A DNA stretch of 64,000 nucleotides from Bacteroidia bacterium (GTDB taxonomy: Bacteria; Bacteroidota; Bacteroidia; NS11-12g; UBA9320). The notes beneath the pieces were generated by a model. The model ran no database searches. It was not told the origin of the DNA and saw only the letters and a list, made by a program, of their open reading frames with translations. This document shows positions 21,104-31,768 of this stretch, one piece after another. Made by a program: the position numbers and the translations under genes. Where the stretch lies: NCBI GenBank assembly GCA_018402155.1, contig JAGYJG010000001.1, positions 1,345,001 to 1,409,000 of the forward strand, given 5' to 3'. Position 1 is the first letter of the stretch. The number at the start of each line of letters is the position of its first letter.

Positions 21104-21322
21104 TTATTTATATCTGTAGCTAATTCTGCCTCTTGTCAAATCATATGGACTCATTTCAACTTGCACTTTATCACCAGGCAAAATTCTAATGTAATACATC
21201 CTCATTTTGCCACTGATAGTAGCGACTATCTCGTGACCATTCTGGAGCTTTACCCTGAACATTGCGTTAGACAATGCTTCGGTGATTACACCATCTTGCT
21301 TTATTGCTTGCTGTTTTGCCAT
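21104..21322 (-). CDS. infA: Translation initiation factor IF-1
   Basis: 72 residues forming one OB-fold ([20 protein letters not shown], ending [13 protein letters not shown]). It occupies the 30S A site during initiation. A full promoter lies just upstream (21337-21367). As in many Bacteroidota, adk and map are missing between secY and infA. Confidence 0.97.
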   Translation of the reverse strand: MAKQQAIKQDGVITEALSNAMFRVKLQNGHEIVATISGKMRMYYIRILPGDKVQVEMSPYDLTRGRISYRYK

Positions 21323-21336
21323 TTTTTAAAGGGCTG

Positions 21337-21367
21337 CAAATTTAATTTTTTTTTCTTCTCTACCAAA
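21337..21367 (-). promoter_or_regulatory. Internal promoter before infA
   Basis: On the minus strand TTTG (21364-21367), a spacer of exactly 19 nt and TAAATTTG (21337-21344) match the Bacteroidota housekeeping consensus perfectly. It fills the 46-nt secY-infA gap, the widest in the operon. The expected start site gives a leader of about 9 nt. It would let infA, rpmJ, rpsM, rpsK, rpsD, rpoA and rplQ be transcribed independently. Confidence 0.8.
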
Positions 21368-21368
21368 A

Positions 21369-22742
21369 TTATCCTGTAATTGCACCACCAACGGAAGTTC
21401 TTCCCTTAATCCTGCCTGTTTTCATTAATCCATCATAATGTCTCATTATCAGGTACTGCTCTACCTGCTGCAAAGTATCTAATACAACTCCAACCATTAT
21501 TAGCAATGAGGTTCCACCATAAAATTGAGCAAATTGATCATTTACTCCAACTTTAATAGCGAAATATGGGAAGATAGCAACCAATCCCAAAAAGACGGAA
21601 CCTGGTAATGTTATACGTGACATCACTGCGCCAATAAAGTTTGCCGTCTTTCTACCAGGTTTTACACCGGGTATGAATCCTCCATTTTTCTTCAAGTCAT
21701 CCGCAATTTGGTTAGGATTTATTGTAATTGCTGTATAAAAATATGTAAACAATACAATTAGAATAAATGTCAAAACATTATACCCTATAGCGTCTGGCCT
21801 TGAAAGCGAAGTTAAGAAAGAAGAATCCTCTAATCCAGGTATACTTGCGGCAGTACCAGGTAAAAACATTAAAGCCTGTGCAAAAATTATCGGCATAACA
21901 CCAGCAGCATTAACTTTTAAGGGTAGATATTGTCTCACACCACCTGTTTGCCTATTACCAACAACACGCTTTGCGTATTGTACAGGAATACGACGAGTGG
22001 CTTGGACTAGAGCTATAACCGCAAGGATAACAACAACCCAAATTACCAACTCTACTATCAACAACATTACTTGACTACCTTGGAAACGGTCTACTATCTC
22101 AGCAAAAAGCGTTGCCGGTAAGCGAGCAATTATACCAACCATTATCAGAATAGAAATCCCATTTCCTACACCCCGATCTGTGATGCGCTCTCCAAGCCAC
22201 ATTGTGAACATAGTACCAGCAACTAGGGTCAAAGTACCTACTATCAAAAACATTGACCAGCCCATGGCATCAGAAGTTTCTGACATTAGCGCCAGTGGTT
22301 TACCACTGCCACTAGTAGACTTTAGATTAATGAGGTAAGCTACGCCTTGAACAGCTGTAATAGCAATCGTAAGATATCTGGTTATTGCATTTATTTTGCG
22401 TCTCCCGTCTTCTCCTTCTTTCTGCATTTTCTGAAAAGTAGGTACAGCAACTGTCAAGAGCTGAATTACGATTGAAGCTGAAATATAGGGCATTATACCT
22501 AATGCAAAAATCGACACCCTATCAAAAGCACCTCCAGAGAACGTATTTACTAGACCTAAAAAGCCTCCAGACTCTCTATTTCCGTAAAAATTAGGATCTG
22601 TTAAAATAAGAGGGTCTACTCCAGGTATAACAACAAATGTTCCAATTCTATATACTACGAGTAAGAGAATCAAATTAATGATTCTGGTTCTTAAATCCTC
22701 GATAGAGAATATGTTCTTTAAAGTGCTAATAAATTTATTCAT
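21369..22742 (-). CDS. secY: Preprotein translocase subunit SecY
   Basis: Channel subunit of the Sec translocon: 457 residues with ten expected membrane helices. Typical segments are LLVVYRIGTFVVIPGVDP near the N-terminus, GERITDRGVGNGISILI in the middle and PGRKTANFIGAVMSRITLPG near the C-terminus. It lies 5 nt after rplO and shares the window with secG but not secE. Confidence 0.97.
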   Translation of the reverse strand: MNKFISTLKNIFSIEDLRTRIINLILLLVVYRIGTFVVIPGVDPLILTDPNFYGNRESGGFLGLVNTFSGGAFDRVSIFALGIMPYISASIVIQLLTVAVPTFQKMQKEGEDGRRKINAITRYLTIAITAVQGVAYLINLKSTSGSGKPLALMSETSDAMGWSMFLIVGTLTLVAGTMFTMWLGERITDRGVGNGISILIMVGIIARLPATLFAEIVDRFQGSQVMLLIVELVIWVVVILAVIALVQATRRIPVQYAKRVVGNRQTGGVRQYLPLKVNAAGVMPIIFAQALMFLPGTAASIPGLEDSSFLTSLSRPDAIGYNVLTFILIVLFTYFYTAITINPNQIADDLKKNGGFIPGVKPGRKTANFIGAVMSRITLPGSVFLGLVAIFPYFAIKVGVNDQFAQFYGGTSLLIMVGVVLDTLQQVEQYLIMRHYDGLMKTGRIKGRTSVGGAITG

Positions 22743-22747
22743 ATAGA

Positions 22748-23194
22748 TTAAATGGTTTCGGCTGAGCCTCCTGCTTTTTCTATTGCAGCTTTTGCAGCCG
22801 CCGTAAATGCATTTACCTTAACGTCTACCTTACTGGTAAGTTCTCCTCGTCCTAGAATCTTTACTATTTGTGTCTTTTTTATAACATTAGCTTCAATAAG
22901 TGAAGAAGTTGTTACTTCTGTAGCTTTCGTCTTATCGATAAACTCTTGTAATCTATCAAGGTTGATGCCTACATATTCAACACGGGTTGGATTCTTAAAA
23001 CCAAACTTTGGTATACGTCTTTGCAGCGGCATCTGTCCACCTTCAAAACCAACTGACCTGCTATAACCAGTCCTTGATTGTGCACCTTTATGGCCTTTGG
23101 TCGAGGTTCCACCTCTCCCAGATCCTTGCCCACGTGCTATTCTTTTTCCCTGCTTTACCGAACCTTCTGCCGGTTTCAAACTGTGTAAATTCAT
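22748..23194 (-). CDS. rplO: 50S ribosomal protein L15
   Basis: 148 residues. The glycine-rich N-terminal region (RGQGSGRGGTSTKGHKGAQS) and GFEGGQMPLQRRIPKFGF are characteristic of L15. It lies 2 nt after rpmD and 5 nt before secY. Confidence 0.97.
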   Translation of the reverse strand: MNLHSLKPAEGSVKQGKRIARGQGSGRGGTSTKGHKGAQSRTGYSRSVGFEGGQMPLQRRIPKFGFKNPTRVEYVGINLDRLQEFIDKTKATEVTTSSLIEANVIKKTQIVKILGRGELTSKVDVKVNAFTAAAKAAIEKAGGSAETI

Positions 23195-23196
23195 TA

Positions 23197-23376
23197 TTAA
23201 ACTTTTTCTACCTTTAATAGGTGTTCCACTTTACGAATCATACCCAATACAGCCGGAGATTCATCTACTTCTCTTGTCTTATGAAGCTTTTTCAAGCCAA
23301 GTGCAATCAACGTTCTTTTTTGGTCAGCAGGCCTTCTTATGGCACTCCTCACCTGTGTAATTCTAACTTTTCCCAT
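23197..23376 (-). CDS. rpmD: 50S ribosomal protein L30
   Basis: 59-residue protein read from the minus strand, starting MGKVRITQVRSAIRRPADQK and ending RKVEHLLKVEKV. Its size and its place between rpsE and rplO agree with L30, a small two-helix, three-strand protein of the large subunit. Confidence 0.95.
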   Translation of the reverse strand: MGKVRITQVRSAIRRPADQKRTLIALGLKKLHKTREVDESPAVLGMIRKVEHLLKVEKV

Positions 23377-23381
23377 AGATT

Positions 23382-23900
23382 TTATCCGTTAAATACTTTG
23401 TTTAAACTTGTACCTCTTTGTTCAGCCACAGTATAAGCATCTCGCAGTTTAGAGAGTGCATCCATCGTAGCTTTAACAACATTATGTGGATTGGAAGAAC
23501 CTTTAGATTTAGCTAGTACATCGTGAACACCAGCACTTTCAAAAACCGCTCGCATTGCACCACCCGCAATAACTCCAGTACCGTTAGAGGCTGGCTTCAT
23601 AAATACAAAACCGCCCGAGTATTTACCATACTGCTCATGAGGGATTGTGTTATTTATAAGAGGAACCTTTATCAAATTCTTTTTAGCATCTTCAATACCT
23701 TTTTGTATTGCATCTATCACCTCACCAGCTTTTCCCAATCCGTGCCCTACTATTCCATTTCCATCACCAACCACAACGATTGCGTTGAAACTAAAAGTAC
23801 GTCCACCTTTGGTAACTTTTGCCACACGGTTTATGTTTACGACGGTCTCTTTCAATTCGAGATCCGTAGTTTTTACTTGTTTTAATGTTTGTGTTGCCAT
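23382..23900 (-). CDS. rpsE: 30S ribosomal protein S5
   Basis: 172 residues. Double-stranded-RNA-binding fold with [18 protein letters not shown] and [15 protein letters not shown], where fidelity mutations map in E. coli, and the C-terminal [20 protein letters not shown]. It lies 3 nt after rplR. Confidence 0.97.
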   Translation of the reverse strand: MATQTLKQVKTTDLELKETVVNINRVAKVTKGGRTFSFNAIVVVGDGNGIVGHGLGKAGEVIDAIQKGIEDAKKNLIKVPLINNTIPHEQYGKYSGGFVFMKPASNGTGVIAGGAMRAVFESAGVHDVLAKSKGSSNPHNVVKATMDALSKLRDAYTVAEQRGTSLNKVFNG

Positions 23901-23903
23901 TTT

Positions 23904-24248
23904 TTAAAATTTTAATCCTCCTTCTCGTGCACCTTCTGCTAGATTCTTTACCCTCCCATGGTATAAATAACCGTTTCTATCAAACTTAACATTCTCTATA
24001 CCATTTGCAGCAGCTTTTTCTGCAATAGCCTTACCTACAATCTTTGCTACCTCACATTTATTGCCTTCTTTGAGCCCTTGTGAAGAAGCCGAAAGCAAGG
24101 TAACACCTTTTGTGTCATCAATAAGCTGCACATATATGGCTTTATTGCTTCTATAGACACACAGCCTTGGCATCTCAGCGGTACCTAAGACCTTACGTCT
24201 TATTCTCCTCTTTATCTTAGCTCTTCTGCTTGATTTATTTTTTATCAT
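23904..24248 (-). CDS. rplR: 50S ribosomal protein L18
   Basis: 114 residues, 5S rRNA-binding protein. It is recognised by a basic start ([20 protein letters not shown]), the YVQLIDD segment and the ending [17 protein letters not shown]. It lies 14 nt after rplF. Confidence 0.97.
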   Translation of the reverse strand: MIKNKSSRRAKIKRRIRRKVLGTAEMPRLCVYRSNKAIYVQLIDDTKGVTLLSASSQGLKEGNKCEVAKIVGKAIAEKAAANGIENVKFDRNGYLYHGRVKNLAEGAREGGLKF

Positions 24249-24262
24249 ACTGTTGTAACTTA

Positions 24263-24811
24263 TTATTTGGCAGAAGTTTTACCTGCTTTCTTCCTCAATA
24301 CCTCTCCTTTAAACTTGATTCCTTTACCCTTGTATGGCTCTGGTGGTCTTAAACTTCTCAATTTTGCAGCAACCTGACCGACTAATTGTTTGTCGATACT
24401 CTCAAAAGTAACCAAAGGCGGTTGACCTTTAACAGCCTCAGTAACTACTGAAACTTCTGAAGGAATTTGCATGAAAATGGTATGTGAGTATCCTAAATTT
24501 AACTCAAGTAACTGCCCTGTGACAGTAGCACGGTATCCTACACCTACAAGTTGTTGTTCGGTCTTGAAACCTTTAGTTACCCCTTCAACACAATTTGAGA
24601 TCAACGATCTATATAAACCATGTTTAGACTTTTCAATCTTGGATTCACCTTTACGGCTAACTATTAATTGGTTATTTTCTGCAGATACCTCTACGTAATC
24701 AAAAGCCTGAGATAATTCTCCTTTAGGTCCTTTGACTGTGATTTCGCCCTCGCTGATATTAACTTCAACGCCCGCCGGGATGGCTATTGGATTATTTCCT
24801 ATTCGTGACAT
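24263..24811 (-). CDS. rplF: 50S ribosomal protein L6
   Basis: 182 residues, two L6 repeats. The start [17 protein letters not shown] and the C-terminal signature [20 protein letters not shown] are typical. It sits near the factor-binding site of the large subunit, 19 nt after rpsH. Confidence 0.97.
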   Translation of the reverse strand: MSRIGNNPIAIPAGVEVNISEGEITVKGPKGELSQAFDYVEVSAENNQLIVSRKGESKIEKSKHGLYRSLISNCVEGVTKGFKTEQQLVGVGYRATVTGQLLELNLGYSHTIFMQIPSEVSVVTEAVKGQPPLVTFESIDKQLVGQVAAKLRSLRPPEPYKGKGIKFKGEVLRKKAGKTSAK

Positions 24812-24830
24812 CTTATTTTACTTTATTTAT

Positions 24831-25238
24831 TTAGGAAACGTAGCACAATACTTCACCTCCTATATGTTCTGTTCTCGCTTCTTTATCTGTCATTACACCT
24901 TTTGATGTAGACACTATAGCAATACCTAAGCCGTTCAATACTCGTGGCATTTCTTCTGCACTACGATATTGTCGGAGTCCTGGCTTACTCACTCTTTTTA
25001 ATTCTCTGATTGCAGACAATTTTGTTGATGGATGATATTTCAGCGCAATTTTTATGGTACCCTGGGGACCTGCTTCATTATCAAACTTATAATTCAATAT
25101 GTACCCTTTATCAAAAAGTACAGTTGTAATTGCTTTTTTAATATTAGATGCAGGAATCTCCACGATACGGTGATTTGCTTTTATACCATTTCTTACGCGT
25201 GTAAGATAATCTGCTATTGGATCTGTAATTTTACTCAT
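24831..25238 (-). CDS. rpsH: 30S ribosomal protein S8
   Basis: 135 residues. Starts [18 protein letters not shown] and has the C-terminal [20 protein letters not shown] motif. In E. coli S8 represses the spc operon by binding its mRNA; I see no such site here. It lies 4 nt after rpsN. Confidence 0.97.
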   Translation of the reverse strand: MSKITDPIADYLTRVRNGIKANHRIVEIPASNIKKAITTVLFDKGYILNYKFDNEAGPQGTIKIALKYHPSTKLSAIRELKRVSKPGLRQYRSAEEMPRVLNGLGIAIVSTSKGVMTDKEARTEHIGGEVLCYVS

Positions 25239-25242
25239 AATG

Positions 25243-25512
25243 CTACCAGCTTGCTTTTGTAATTCCAGGTATTAGGCCTTTTGATGCCATTTCTCTAAAA
25301 ACATTTCTTGAGATACCAAAATCTCTCATATATCCTCTCGGTCTACCAGTTGCAGAACACCTATTTCTCAAACGAGTAGGCGACGCATTTCTTGGAAGTT
25401 TTTGAAGACCTTCATAATCTCCAGCTTCTTTTAGAGCAGCTCTTTTGGAAGCATATGTTTTCACTGCATGCTCACGTTTTCGCTGTCTCGCTTTCATTGA
25501 TTCTTTTGCCAT
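25243..25512 (-). CDS. rpsN: 30S ribosomal protein S14
   Basis: 89 residues from the ATG complementary to 25510-25512 ([15 protein letters not shown]). The frame is open for 19 more codons upstream, but that would overlap rplE, so the internal ATG is chosen. It is the long zinc-free form with no CxxC pairs. Ends [13 protein letters not shown]. Confidence 0.96.
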   Translation of the reverse strand: MAKESMKARQRKREHAVKTYASKRAALKEAGDYEGLQKLPRNASPTRLRNRCSATGRPRGYMRDFGISRNVFREMASKGLIPGITKASW

Positions 25513-25520
25513 CTTATATC

Positions 25521-26066
25521 TTAATTTTTTACAAAGGGTAATCCCAATTCTTTTAATAAACTCAAGCATTCAACATCTGTTTTTGCAGTAGTAACAAAAG
25601 TGATGTCCATACCATTGATTCTCGAAACTTTATCTATATCAATTTCAGGAAAAATAATTTGCTCCGTAACTCCCATAGAGTAGTTACCTCTTCCATCAAA
25701 TCCTTTATCACTAATACCTCTAAAATCTCGCACACGTGGGAGAGATACTGATATAAATCTATCTAAAAATTCATACATTTTATCGCCCCTTAAGGTTACT
25801 CTACAACCTATTGGCATTTCTTCTCGCAATTTGAAGTTAGATATTGCTTTGCGTGAAAAAGTGGCAACAGCTTTCTGACCAGCAATTGTCGACATTTCTT
25901 CTACTGCTACATCCACTAACTTCTTATCGGCAACACCAGCCCCAACACCTTGATTTAAACAAATCTTTGTTAATCGAGGTATCTGCATTACATTTTTGTA
26001 GCCGTGCTTCTCTTTCAAGTTTGCTACCAATTCACTCTCAAACTTTTCTCTTAATCTTGGTCTCAT
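25521..26066 (-). CDS. rplE: 50S ribosomal protein L5
   Basis: 181 residues, binds 5S rRNA and contacts S13 across the subunits. [18 protein letters not shown] and [20 protein letters not shown] are typical. It starts 1 nt after the rplX stop. Confidence 0.97.
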   Translation of the reverse strand: MRPRLREKFESELVANLKEKHGYKNVMQIPRLTKICLNQGVGAGVADKKLVDVAVEEMSTIAGQKAVATFSRKAISNFKLREEMPIGCRVTLRGDKMYEFLDRFISVSLPRVRDFRGISDKGFDGRGNYSMGVTEQIIFPEIDIDKVSRINGMDITFVTTAKTDVECLSLLKELGLPFVKN

Positions 26067-26067
26067 C

Positions 26068-26406
26068 TTAATTTTTTATAAAATCACCCGTCTTTTTTGA
26101 ATATCGTTGAAGCTTTCCTTCTTCATTTCTTTTTCTACCTATTCGTGTGGCCTCACCATTTATTACTAATTGTAATTTAGAAACACGAATGGCCGCCTCT
26201 AACTTAACGATAGATCCATTAGGATTGTCAGCATCAGGTTTTCTGTGCTTGGTCACCATATTGACACCATCAACAATAGCCGTACCTTCAGTCAAATTGA
26301 TGACTTTAATTTCTCCGGTCTTATTTTTGTCATTACCAGACAACACTTTAACCGTGTCACCCTTGCGAACGTGCAATTTTGGTATTTTATTAAATTTCCG
26401 TCTCAT
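26068..26406 (-). CDS. rplX: 50S ribosomal protein L24
   Basis: 112 residues with an N-terminal KOW motif ([20 protein letters not shown], about 11-30). It initiates assembly of the large subunit. It lies 3 nt after rplN. Confidence 0.97.
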   Translation of the reverse strand: MRRKFNKIPKLHVRKGDTVKVLSGNDKNKTGEIKVINLTEGTAIVDGVNMVTKHRKPDADNPNGSIVKLEAAIRVSKLQLVINGEATRIGRKRNEEGKLQRYSKKTGDFIKN

Positions 26407-26409
26407 ATC

Positions 26410-26778
26410 TTATAATACTTCAGGTGCTAGTGATACTATTTTCATAAACTTCTTATCTCTTAGCTCTCTAGCTACTGGACCAAATATACGTGTAGCTCTT
26501 GGCTCATCTGTAGCTGTTAAGAGAACACAAGAATTATCATCAAAACGAATGTAAGACCCGTCTGCTCTTCTAAATTCTTTTCTTGTACGAACCACAACAG
26601 CTCTAGAAACTGTTCCTTTCTTCATGTTGCCGGCAGGCATAGCATCTTTCACTGTAACAATAATTTTATCGCCAACACTTGCATATCTGCGTTTAGTACC
26701 TCCGAGCACTCTGATACAAAGCACCTCTTTAGCGCCGCTGTTATCAGCTACTTTTAATCTTGATTCTTGTTGTATCAT
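26410..26778 (-). CDS. rplN: 50S ribosomal protein L14
   Basis: 122 residues. Starts [19 protein letters not shown] and has the family signature [20 protein letters not shown]. It lies 1 nt after rpsQ. Confidence 0.98.
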   Translation of the reverse strand: MIQQESRLKVADNSGAKEVLCIRVLGGTKRRYASVGDKIIVTVKDAMPAGNMKKGTVSRAVVVRTRKEFRRADGSYIRFDDNSCVLLTATDEPRATRIFGPVARELRDKKFMKIVSLAPEVL

Positions 26779-26779
26779 G

Positions 26780-27034
26780 TTATTTAGCTCTTTCTATTAT
26801 TTCTACCAATCTCCAACGTTTATCCTTACTCAACGGTCTTGTCTCCATGATACGAACAATGTCATTTTCATTGCACTCGTTCTTTTCATCATGTGCCTTA
26901 AATCGAGCAGTAGACTTAACGAACTTCTTATACTTTGGGTGTTTCATTTTTCGCTCAACGGAAACAGTGATAGTCTTCTCCATCTTATTGCTGCGAACAA
27001 CACCGATTATTTCTTTTCTAAAATTTCTTTCCAT
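26780..27034 (-). CDS. rpsQ: 30S ribosomal protein S17
   Basis: 84 residues, OB-fold protein of the 30S body. It is recognised by [20 protein letters not shown] and [20 protein letters not shown]. It lies 3 nt after rpmC. Confidence 0.97.
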   Translation of the reverse strand: MERNFRKEIIGVVRSNKMEKTITVSVERKMKHPKYKKFVKSTARFKAHDEKNECNENDIVRIMETRPLSKDKRWRLVEIIERAK

Positions 27035-27037
27035 GAT

Positions 27038-27241
27038 TTACACGTCTGTTTTCTCGTTTCTACGTCTATTGATTTCTGTCAGATATTTAGCAATAGTTTT
27101 TCTTGTAACCCTAATCTTGTGCGGGTTTTCTATTGGTGAAACAGCGTGACTGAATTTCATTTTGTGAAGCTGTGCTCTTTCTTCCCTTAGGTTGAAATGC
27201 AGATCTTTATCCGTTAAATTTTTAATGTCCTTATACTGCAT
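27038..27241 (-). CDS. rpmC: 50S ribosomal protein L29
   Basis: 67 residues, two long helices near the exit tunnel. The signature HKMKFSHAVSPIENPHKIR is present. It lies 5 nt after rplP. Confidence 0.96.
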   Translation of the reverse strand: MQYKDIKNLTDKDLHFNLREERAQLHKMKFSHAVSPIENPHKIRVTRKTIAKYLTEINRRRNEKTDV

Positions 27242-27246
27242 TTTAC

Positions 27247-27666
27247 TTAAGCGCTATAATCTGGTCTAACTACAAATTTGGTTACTACAGGTAATTTTTG
27301 AGCTGCAAGCCTCATAGCTTCTTTAGCTACCTGCTCGCCTACGCCATCAACCTCGAATATGATGGTACCTGGTTTAATAACGGCTACCCAATATTCAGGA
27401 GATCCTTTTCCTTTACCCATACGCACCTCTGCTGGTTTTTTTGTGATAGGTTTATCTGGAAAAATCCGTATCCAAACTTTACCCTCTCTTTTCATATAAC
27501 GGTTAAGAGCTATCCTCGCAGCTTCTATTTGTCTAGAAGTTATCCAAGATGGTTCTAAGGACTTCAATCCAAAATCACCAAACTGTACGCGATGGCCTCT
27601 ACCTGCCACACCTTTTACTCTGCCTTTTTGGCGTTTTCTATATTTTATTCTCTTTGGAGATAACAT
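27247..27666 (-). CDS. rplP: 50S ribosomal protein L16
   Basis: 139 residues, near the A-site tRNA. Starts [19 protein letters not shown] and has [20 protein letters not shown], a typical segment. It lies 14 nt after rpsC. Confidence 0.98.
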   Translation of the reverse strand: MLSPKRIKYRKRQKGRVKGVAGRGHRVQFGDFGLKSLEPSWITSRQIEAARIALNRYMKREGKVWIRIFPDKPITKKPAEVRMGKGKGSPEYWVAVIKPGTIIFEVDGVGEQVAKEAMRLAAQKLPVVTKFVVRPDYSA

Positions 27667-27680
27667 AACTATTGCCTTTC

Positions 27681-28430
27681 TTACTTATTGTTTCTTCTAC
27701 GGTCTCCGCCACGGTCTGCACCACGATCTCCACCACGTTGAACTCCTCTTTTCTCTCTCTGCTTCTTCGGCTCTCCCATTCCCATATTTATGGATAAATC
27801 TCTTTTGCCGAAAACTTCTTCTTTAAATATCCATACTTTAACACCAATTTTTCCGTAAACGGTAAGTGCTTCAGATAATGCATAATCAACATCTGCTCTG
27901 AACGTATGTAGTGGTATTCTGCCTTCTTTAAATTGTTGAGTCCTCGCCATCTCAGCACCGTTCAATCTACCTGAAACCATTATTTTAATGCCCTGAGCTC
28001 CCATTCGCATGGAAGAACCAATTGACATTTTAATAGCCCTTTTGAAATTAACTCTTCCTTCGATTTGTTGAGCAATAGACTGCCCTACAAGCATTGCGTC
28101 TAACTCAGGACGTTTAACCTCGAAAATATTTATCTGTACGTCCTTTTTTGTAAGCTTTTTTACTTCTTCTTTCAGTTTATCAACCTCTGAACCGCCCTTA
28201 CCAATTACAATGCCTGGACGTGAAGTGTGCACAGTAATGATAACTCTCTTAAGCATACGTTCTATTAAAATACGAGAAATACCCGCACGTGGCATTCTTG
28301 CGTTAAGATACTTTCTTATCTTATTATCCTCAGCAAGTTTGTCTCCAAACTCTTTACCACCGTACCAGTTGCTCTCCCAGCCTCTAACGATTCCTAATCT
28401 AAGTCCTATTGGATTTACTTTTTGTCCCAT
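27681..28430 (-). CDS. rpsC: 30S ribosomal protein S3
   Basis: 249 residues with a KH domain ([20 protein letters not shown]) and the C-terminal S3 domain. The last 30 residues are an Arg/Gly/Asp-rich tail ([17 protein letters not shown]), seen in many Bacteroidota. S3 forms part of the mRNA entry helicase. Confidence 0.98.
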   Translation of the reverse strand: MGQKVNPIGLRLGIVRGWESNWYGGKEFGDKLAEDNKIRKYLNARMPRAGISRILIERMLKRVIITVHTSRPGIVIGKGGSEVDKLKEEVKKLTKKDVQINIFEVKRPELDAMLVGQSIAQQIEGRVNFKRAIKMSIGSSMRMGAQGIKIMVSGRLNGAEMARTQQFKEGRIPLHTFRADVDYALSEALTVYGKIGVKVWIFKEEVFGKRDLSINMGMGEPKKQREKRGVQRGGDRGADRGGDRRRNNK

Positions 28431-28433
28431 TTC

Positions 28434-28814
28434 TTATTCTTCTGACGATGATACAGTTTCTACTTCGGCCTCTACCCTATCTACTTTCAGTGTGATATGG
28501 TTTGATCTTTTTCTTATTCGGTGAGCTCTTCCTTGGGGAGCTGGCTGAATTCTTTTTATCATTCTTCCTGGATCAACAAAAACCTCTTTTACAATTAGGC
28601 CTGTCTCCTCATCCACACGCTCATCGTTCACTTGTTGCCAATTAGCAATAGCAGACTTCAAAAGTTTTTCAACTTTTTGAGCATAGATTCTTTTTTGCGA
28701 AAATTTAAGTGTGTTTAGAGCGTCCTCAACTCGCTGACCTCTTATTTGGTCTACCACTAGCCTCATCTTACGAGGAGACATTGGGCAATTATTTAACTTT
28801 GCAATTGCTTCCAT
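28434..28814 (-). CDS. rplV: 50S ribosomal protein L22
   Basis: 126 residues, lines the exit tunnel. Recognised by [18 protein letters not shown] and [18 protein letters not shown] short acidic C-terminal tail ([12 protein letters not shown]) extends past the usual end. It lies 2 nt after rpsS. Confidence 0.97.
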   Translation of the reverse strand: MEAIAKLNNCPMSPRKMRLVVDQIRGQRVEDALNTLKFSQKRIYAQKVEKLLKSAIANWQQVNDERVDEETGLIVKEVFVDPGRMIKRIQPAPQGRAHRIRKRSNHITLKVDRVEAEVETVSSSEE

Positions 28815-28816
28815 TT

Positions 28817-29080
28817 TTACTTCTTAGCTTGGTGACCTTTAAACGTTCTTGTAGGTGAAAATTCACCCAATTTGTGTCCTACCATATTTTCTGTAACAAA
28901 AACAGGTATAAACTTATTTCCATTGTGTACTGCAAAAGTGTGACCCACAAAGTCTGGTGTTATTAATGAAGACCTACTCCACGTTTTGATTACCGACTTC
29001 TTTTCACCTTCATTCATCACATCAATCTTCCGCTGTAGCTTGAAGTGAACAAATGGTCCTTTCTTTAATGATCTAGCCAT
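28817..29080 (-). CDS. rpsS: 30S ribosomal protein S19
   Basis: 87 residues, head protein that binds S13. Starts [18 protein letters not shown] and carries [19 protein letters not shown]. It lies 3 nt after rplB. Confidence 0.98.
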   Translation of the reverse strand: MARSLKKGPFVHFKLQRKIDVMNEGEKKSVIKTWSRSSLITPDFVGHTFAVHNGNKFIPVFVTENMVGHKLGEFSPTRTFKGHQAKK

Positions 29081-29083
29081 AAC

Positions 29084-29905
29084 TTATTTTCTTTTTCTCT
29101 CCAATATTAATCGAGATGATTGTTTCTTTTTATTTCTCGTTTTCAAACCTTTAGACATCGTTCCCTTTCGTGTACGTGCTTGACCACCTTTAGAACGACC
29201 TTCACCACCACCTTGTGGGTGATCCACAGGGTTCATAGCCGCAGGTCTTGTCCTTGGTCTTCTTCCTAGCCATCTGCTTCTACCAGCTTTCCCTGATATC
29301 TCTAACTGGTGATCGCCATTAGAAACCTCACCTATGGTAGCAAGGCAAGTAGTTAATATCATTCGACTCTCACCTGAAGGTAATTTAATCACCGCATATT
29401 TTCCGTCACGAGCAACTAGCTTAGCACTCGTACCTGCGCTTCTACAAATTTCAGCACCCTTACCTGGCTTCATCTCGATATTATGAATAGTTGTACCTAG
29501 TGGTATGTTGGCCAAAAACATTGCATTTCCTACATCAGGAGTCGCTTCTTTACCACTTACAATGTTTTTACCTACTTCAATACCTTTTGGAGCAATTATA
29601 TATCTTTTTTCACCATCTTTATATTGAACCAAAGATATAAAAGCGGTTCTATTAGGATCATACTCAACAGTAAGTACTTCAGCTGATTCGTGTCTATTTC
29701 TCTTGAAATCAATAATACGGTATCTTCTTTTATGACCACCACCACGATTTCTCATAGTCATCTTACCTGTATCATTTCTACCACCAGACTTTTTTAGTGG
29801 CGCCAAAAGGCTTTTCTCTGGTCTACTTGCAGTCAATGCATCAAAAGTCACAGCCAATTTAAAGCGCTGACCTGGTGTAACTGGTTTAATTCTTCTTATA
29901 CCCAT
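29084..29905 (-). CDS. rplB: 50S ribosomal protein L2
   Basis: 273 residues, needed for peptidyl transferase activity and subunit joining. The conserved C-terminal region [17 protein letters not shown] is intact. It lies 8 nt after rplW. Confidence 0.98.
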   Translation of the reverse strand: MGIRRIKPVTPGQRFKLAVTFDALTASRPEKSLLAPLKKSGGRNDTGKMTMRNRGGGHKRRYRIIDFKRNRHESAEVLTVEYDPNRTAFISLVQYKDGEKRYIIAPKGIEVGKNIVSGKEATPDVGNAMFLANIPLGTTIHNIEMKPGKGAEICRSAGTSAKLVARDGKYAVIKLPSGESRMILTTCLATIGEVSNGDHQLEISGKAGRSRWLGRRPRTRPAAMNPVDHPQGGGEGRSKGGQARTRKGTMSKGLKTRNKKKQSSRLILERKRK

Positions 29906-29913
29906 TTCTCAAA

Positions 29914-30204
29914 TTATATATTCTCGTAAAAATCGATAGACTGACCTTCTAACAAGCTAACTATTGCTTTTTTATAGTTGGATGTCTTACCGTTTGATAC
30001 GCCTGACTTTGTAAATCTTGTCTTTCTTTTACCTGCTACGATTGAAGTTCGTATTTTTGTTACTTCCACTCCATACATCTTTTCAATCTCAGCCTTTATT
30101 TCTGGCTTCGTAGCTGTAAGAGCTACTCTGAAACCATATTGTTCTTTGCTCTCAGTGAGCATAGACATTTTTTCGGTAATTATTGGTTTTACTAGTATTG
30201 CCAT
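29914..30204 (-). CDS. rplW: 50S ribosomal protein L23
   Basis: 96 residues at the tunnel exit, where trigger factor and SRP dock. Starts MAILVKPIITEKMSMLTE and contains MYGVEVTKIRTSIVAGKRK. It lies 1 nt after rplD. Confidence 0.97.
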   Translation of the reverse strand: MAILVKPIITEKMSMLTESKEQYGFRVALTATKPEIKAEIEKMYGVEVTKIRTSIVAGKRKTRFTKSGVSNGKTSNYKKAIVSLLEGQSIDFYENI

Positions 30205-30205
30205 T

Positions 30206-30832
30206 TTAACTTAATATCTCTTTTAGTTTATCAATTGAGCCCTCTACAAATATTACATTGTTTGCATGCAATATGTTGTACGTATTAGCATCAGCTACAT
30301 TCATAACGCGAGCGTTCGGTATATTTCTTGCCGAAAGATGAACATTAGCGTTATGATCTTCTGTCAACCACAATGTCTTTTTGTCCGAAACTTTTAAGCT
30401 TTCTAAAATCGCAATAAAATCCTTTGTCTTTGGCTTGGTGAGGCTTAGTGCATCAATCACCATAACTTCATTATCTTTTGCCTTGTAGGATAAAGCGGAA
30501 GTACGAGCCACTTGCTTAAGTTTTTTATTCAACTTAAAGCTATAGTTTCGAGGACGAGGACCGTGCATACGACCACCACCAACAAAAACACCTGACTTCA
30601 CACTACCTGCCCTTGCAGTTCCTGTGCCTTTTTGTTTCTTTATTTTACGAGTAGAAGCGGTAACATCTCCCTTTTCAGTAGAAGAATGAGTACCGTGTCT
30701 TTGGCCCGCCAAGTACTGCTTCACATCTAAATAAATAGCGTGATCATTCGGTTCTACACCAAAAACTTCTGCGGGAAGAGTAACCTCTTTACCTGTCTCA
30801 GCACCAGCTATGTTTAATACCTTTACCTTCAT
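30206..30832 (-). CDS. rplD: 50S ribosomal protein L4
   Basis: 208 residues from the ATG complementary to 30830-30832 (MKVKVLNIAGAETGKEV). The frame opens four codons earlier, but that start would overlap rplC. The tunnel loop is visible (KKQKGTGTARAGSVKSGVF, GPRPRNYSFKLNKK). In E. coli L4 also represses the S10 operon; no leader hairpin of that kind is seen here. Confidence 0.96.
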   Translation of the reverse strand: MKVKVLNIAGAETGKEVTLPAEVFGVEPNDHAIYLDVKQYLAGQRHGTHSSTEKGDVTASTRKIKKQKGTGTARAGSVKSGVFVGGGRMHGPRPRNYSFKLNKKLKQVARTSALSYKAKDNEVMVIDALSLTKPKTKDFIAILESLKVSDKKTLWLTEDHNANVHLSARNIPNARVMNVADANTYNILHANNVIFVEGSIDKLKEILS

Positions 30833-30833
30833 T

Positions 30834-31451
30834 TTATTTCTCAATTACAACATATGAACCTTTATGACCTGGTATTGCTCCACCAATAACCAAAATGCTA
30901 TTATCTGTATCTACCTTCAACACTCTTAAATTTTGTATTTTCACTCTTTCGTTACCAGTTTGACCTGCCATCCGAGTACCTTTAAAAACCCTAGAAGGAG
31001 TAGACCCTGCACCAAGTGAACCAGGAGCTCGCAATCTATTATGCTGACCGTGAGTTGCTTCCCCAACACCACTAAAGCCATGTCTTTTAACAACACCTTG
31101 AAATCCTTTACCTTTTGAAGTTCCGATTACATCCACAAACTCTCCTTCTGAAAAAATTTCAACACCAAAAGAATCACCGAGTGATACTTCGCCTTCGAAG
31201 CCTCTAACTTCAACTATCTTTCTTTTTGGTGTAGTTTTGGCTTTTGCAAAATGACCAATCTCAGGTTTGTTAGAGCTTTTCTCTTTTTTCTCTACTGATG
31301 CTATCTGCACTGCAGTGTAACCATCTGTAGCTATCGTCTTTATTTGGGTAATAACATTAGGCTCGCAGGATACCACCGTACATGGTTGCTTCTTGCCATC
31401 CTCGCTAAATATAGCGGTCATTCCAACTTTCTTTCCTATAACACTTACCAT
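30834..31451 (-). CDS. rplC: 50S ribosomal protein L3
   Basis: 205 residues. Starts [20 protein letters not shown] and has [15 protein letters not shown] with the glutamine region that PrmB methylates in other bacteria. It lies 4 nt after rpsJ. Confidence 0.98.
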   Translation of the reverse strand: MVSVIGKKVGMTAIFSEDGKKQPCTVVSCEPNVITQIKTIATDGYTAVQIASVEKKEKSSNKPEIGHFAKAKTTPKRKIVEVRGFEGEVSLGDSFGVEIFSEGEFVDVIGTSKGKGFQGVVKRHGFSGVGEATHGQHNRLRAPGSLGAGSTPSRVFKGTRMAGQTGNERVKIQNLRVLKVDTDNSILVIGGAIPGHKGSYVVIEK

Positions 31452-31455
31452 TACC

Positions 31456-31764
31456 TTATACTTTTATTTCAACATCGACACCACTTGGCAACTCTAGCTT
31501 CATAAGCGCATCTACCGTTTTCGCACTTGAGCTATAAATATCCATTAACCTCTTGTACGAACACAATTTAAATTGCTCTCTAGCCTTCTTGTTAACGTGC
31601 GGAGACTTCAAAACTGTAAAAATTTTCTTGTGTGTAGGAAGAGGAATAGGACCACTAACAATAGCTCCTGTTGCCTTTACTGACTTTACTATCTTTTCAG
31701 CGGACTTATCAATCAAATTATGATCGTAAGACTTAAGTTTTATTCTTATTTTTTGATTAACCAT
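31456..31764 (-). CDS. rpsJ: 30S ribosomal protein S10 / NusE
   Basis: 102 residues. Besides its place in the 30S head, S10 works with NusB and NusG in antitermination. [20 protein letters not shown] is the family signature. It lies 4 nt after fusA, joining the str and S10 clusters without a tuf gene between. Confidence 0.98.
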   Translation of the reverse strand: MVNQKIRIKLKSYDHNLIDKSAEKIVKSVKATGAIVSGPIPLPTHKKIFTVLKSPHVNKKAREQFKLCSYKRLMDIYSSSAKTVDALMKLELPSGVDVEIKV

Positions 31765-31768
31765 TCTT

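Noticed and set aside
26624-27149. Two long plus-strand frames opposite rplN, rpsQ and rpmC
   Set aside because: They are antisense to conserved ribosomal genes and give low-complexity, Phe/Ser/Leu-rich translations.
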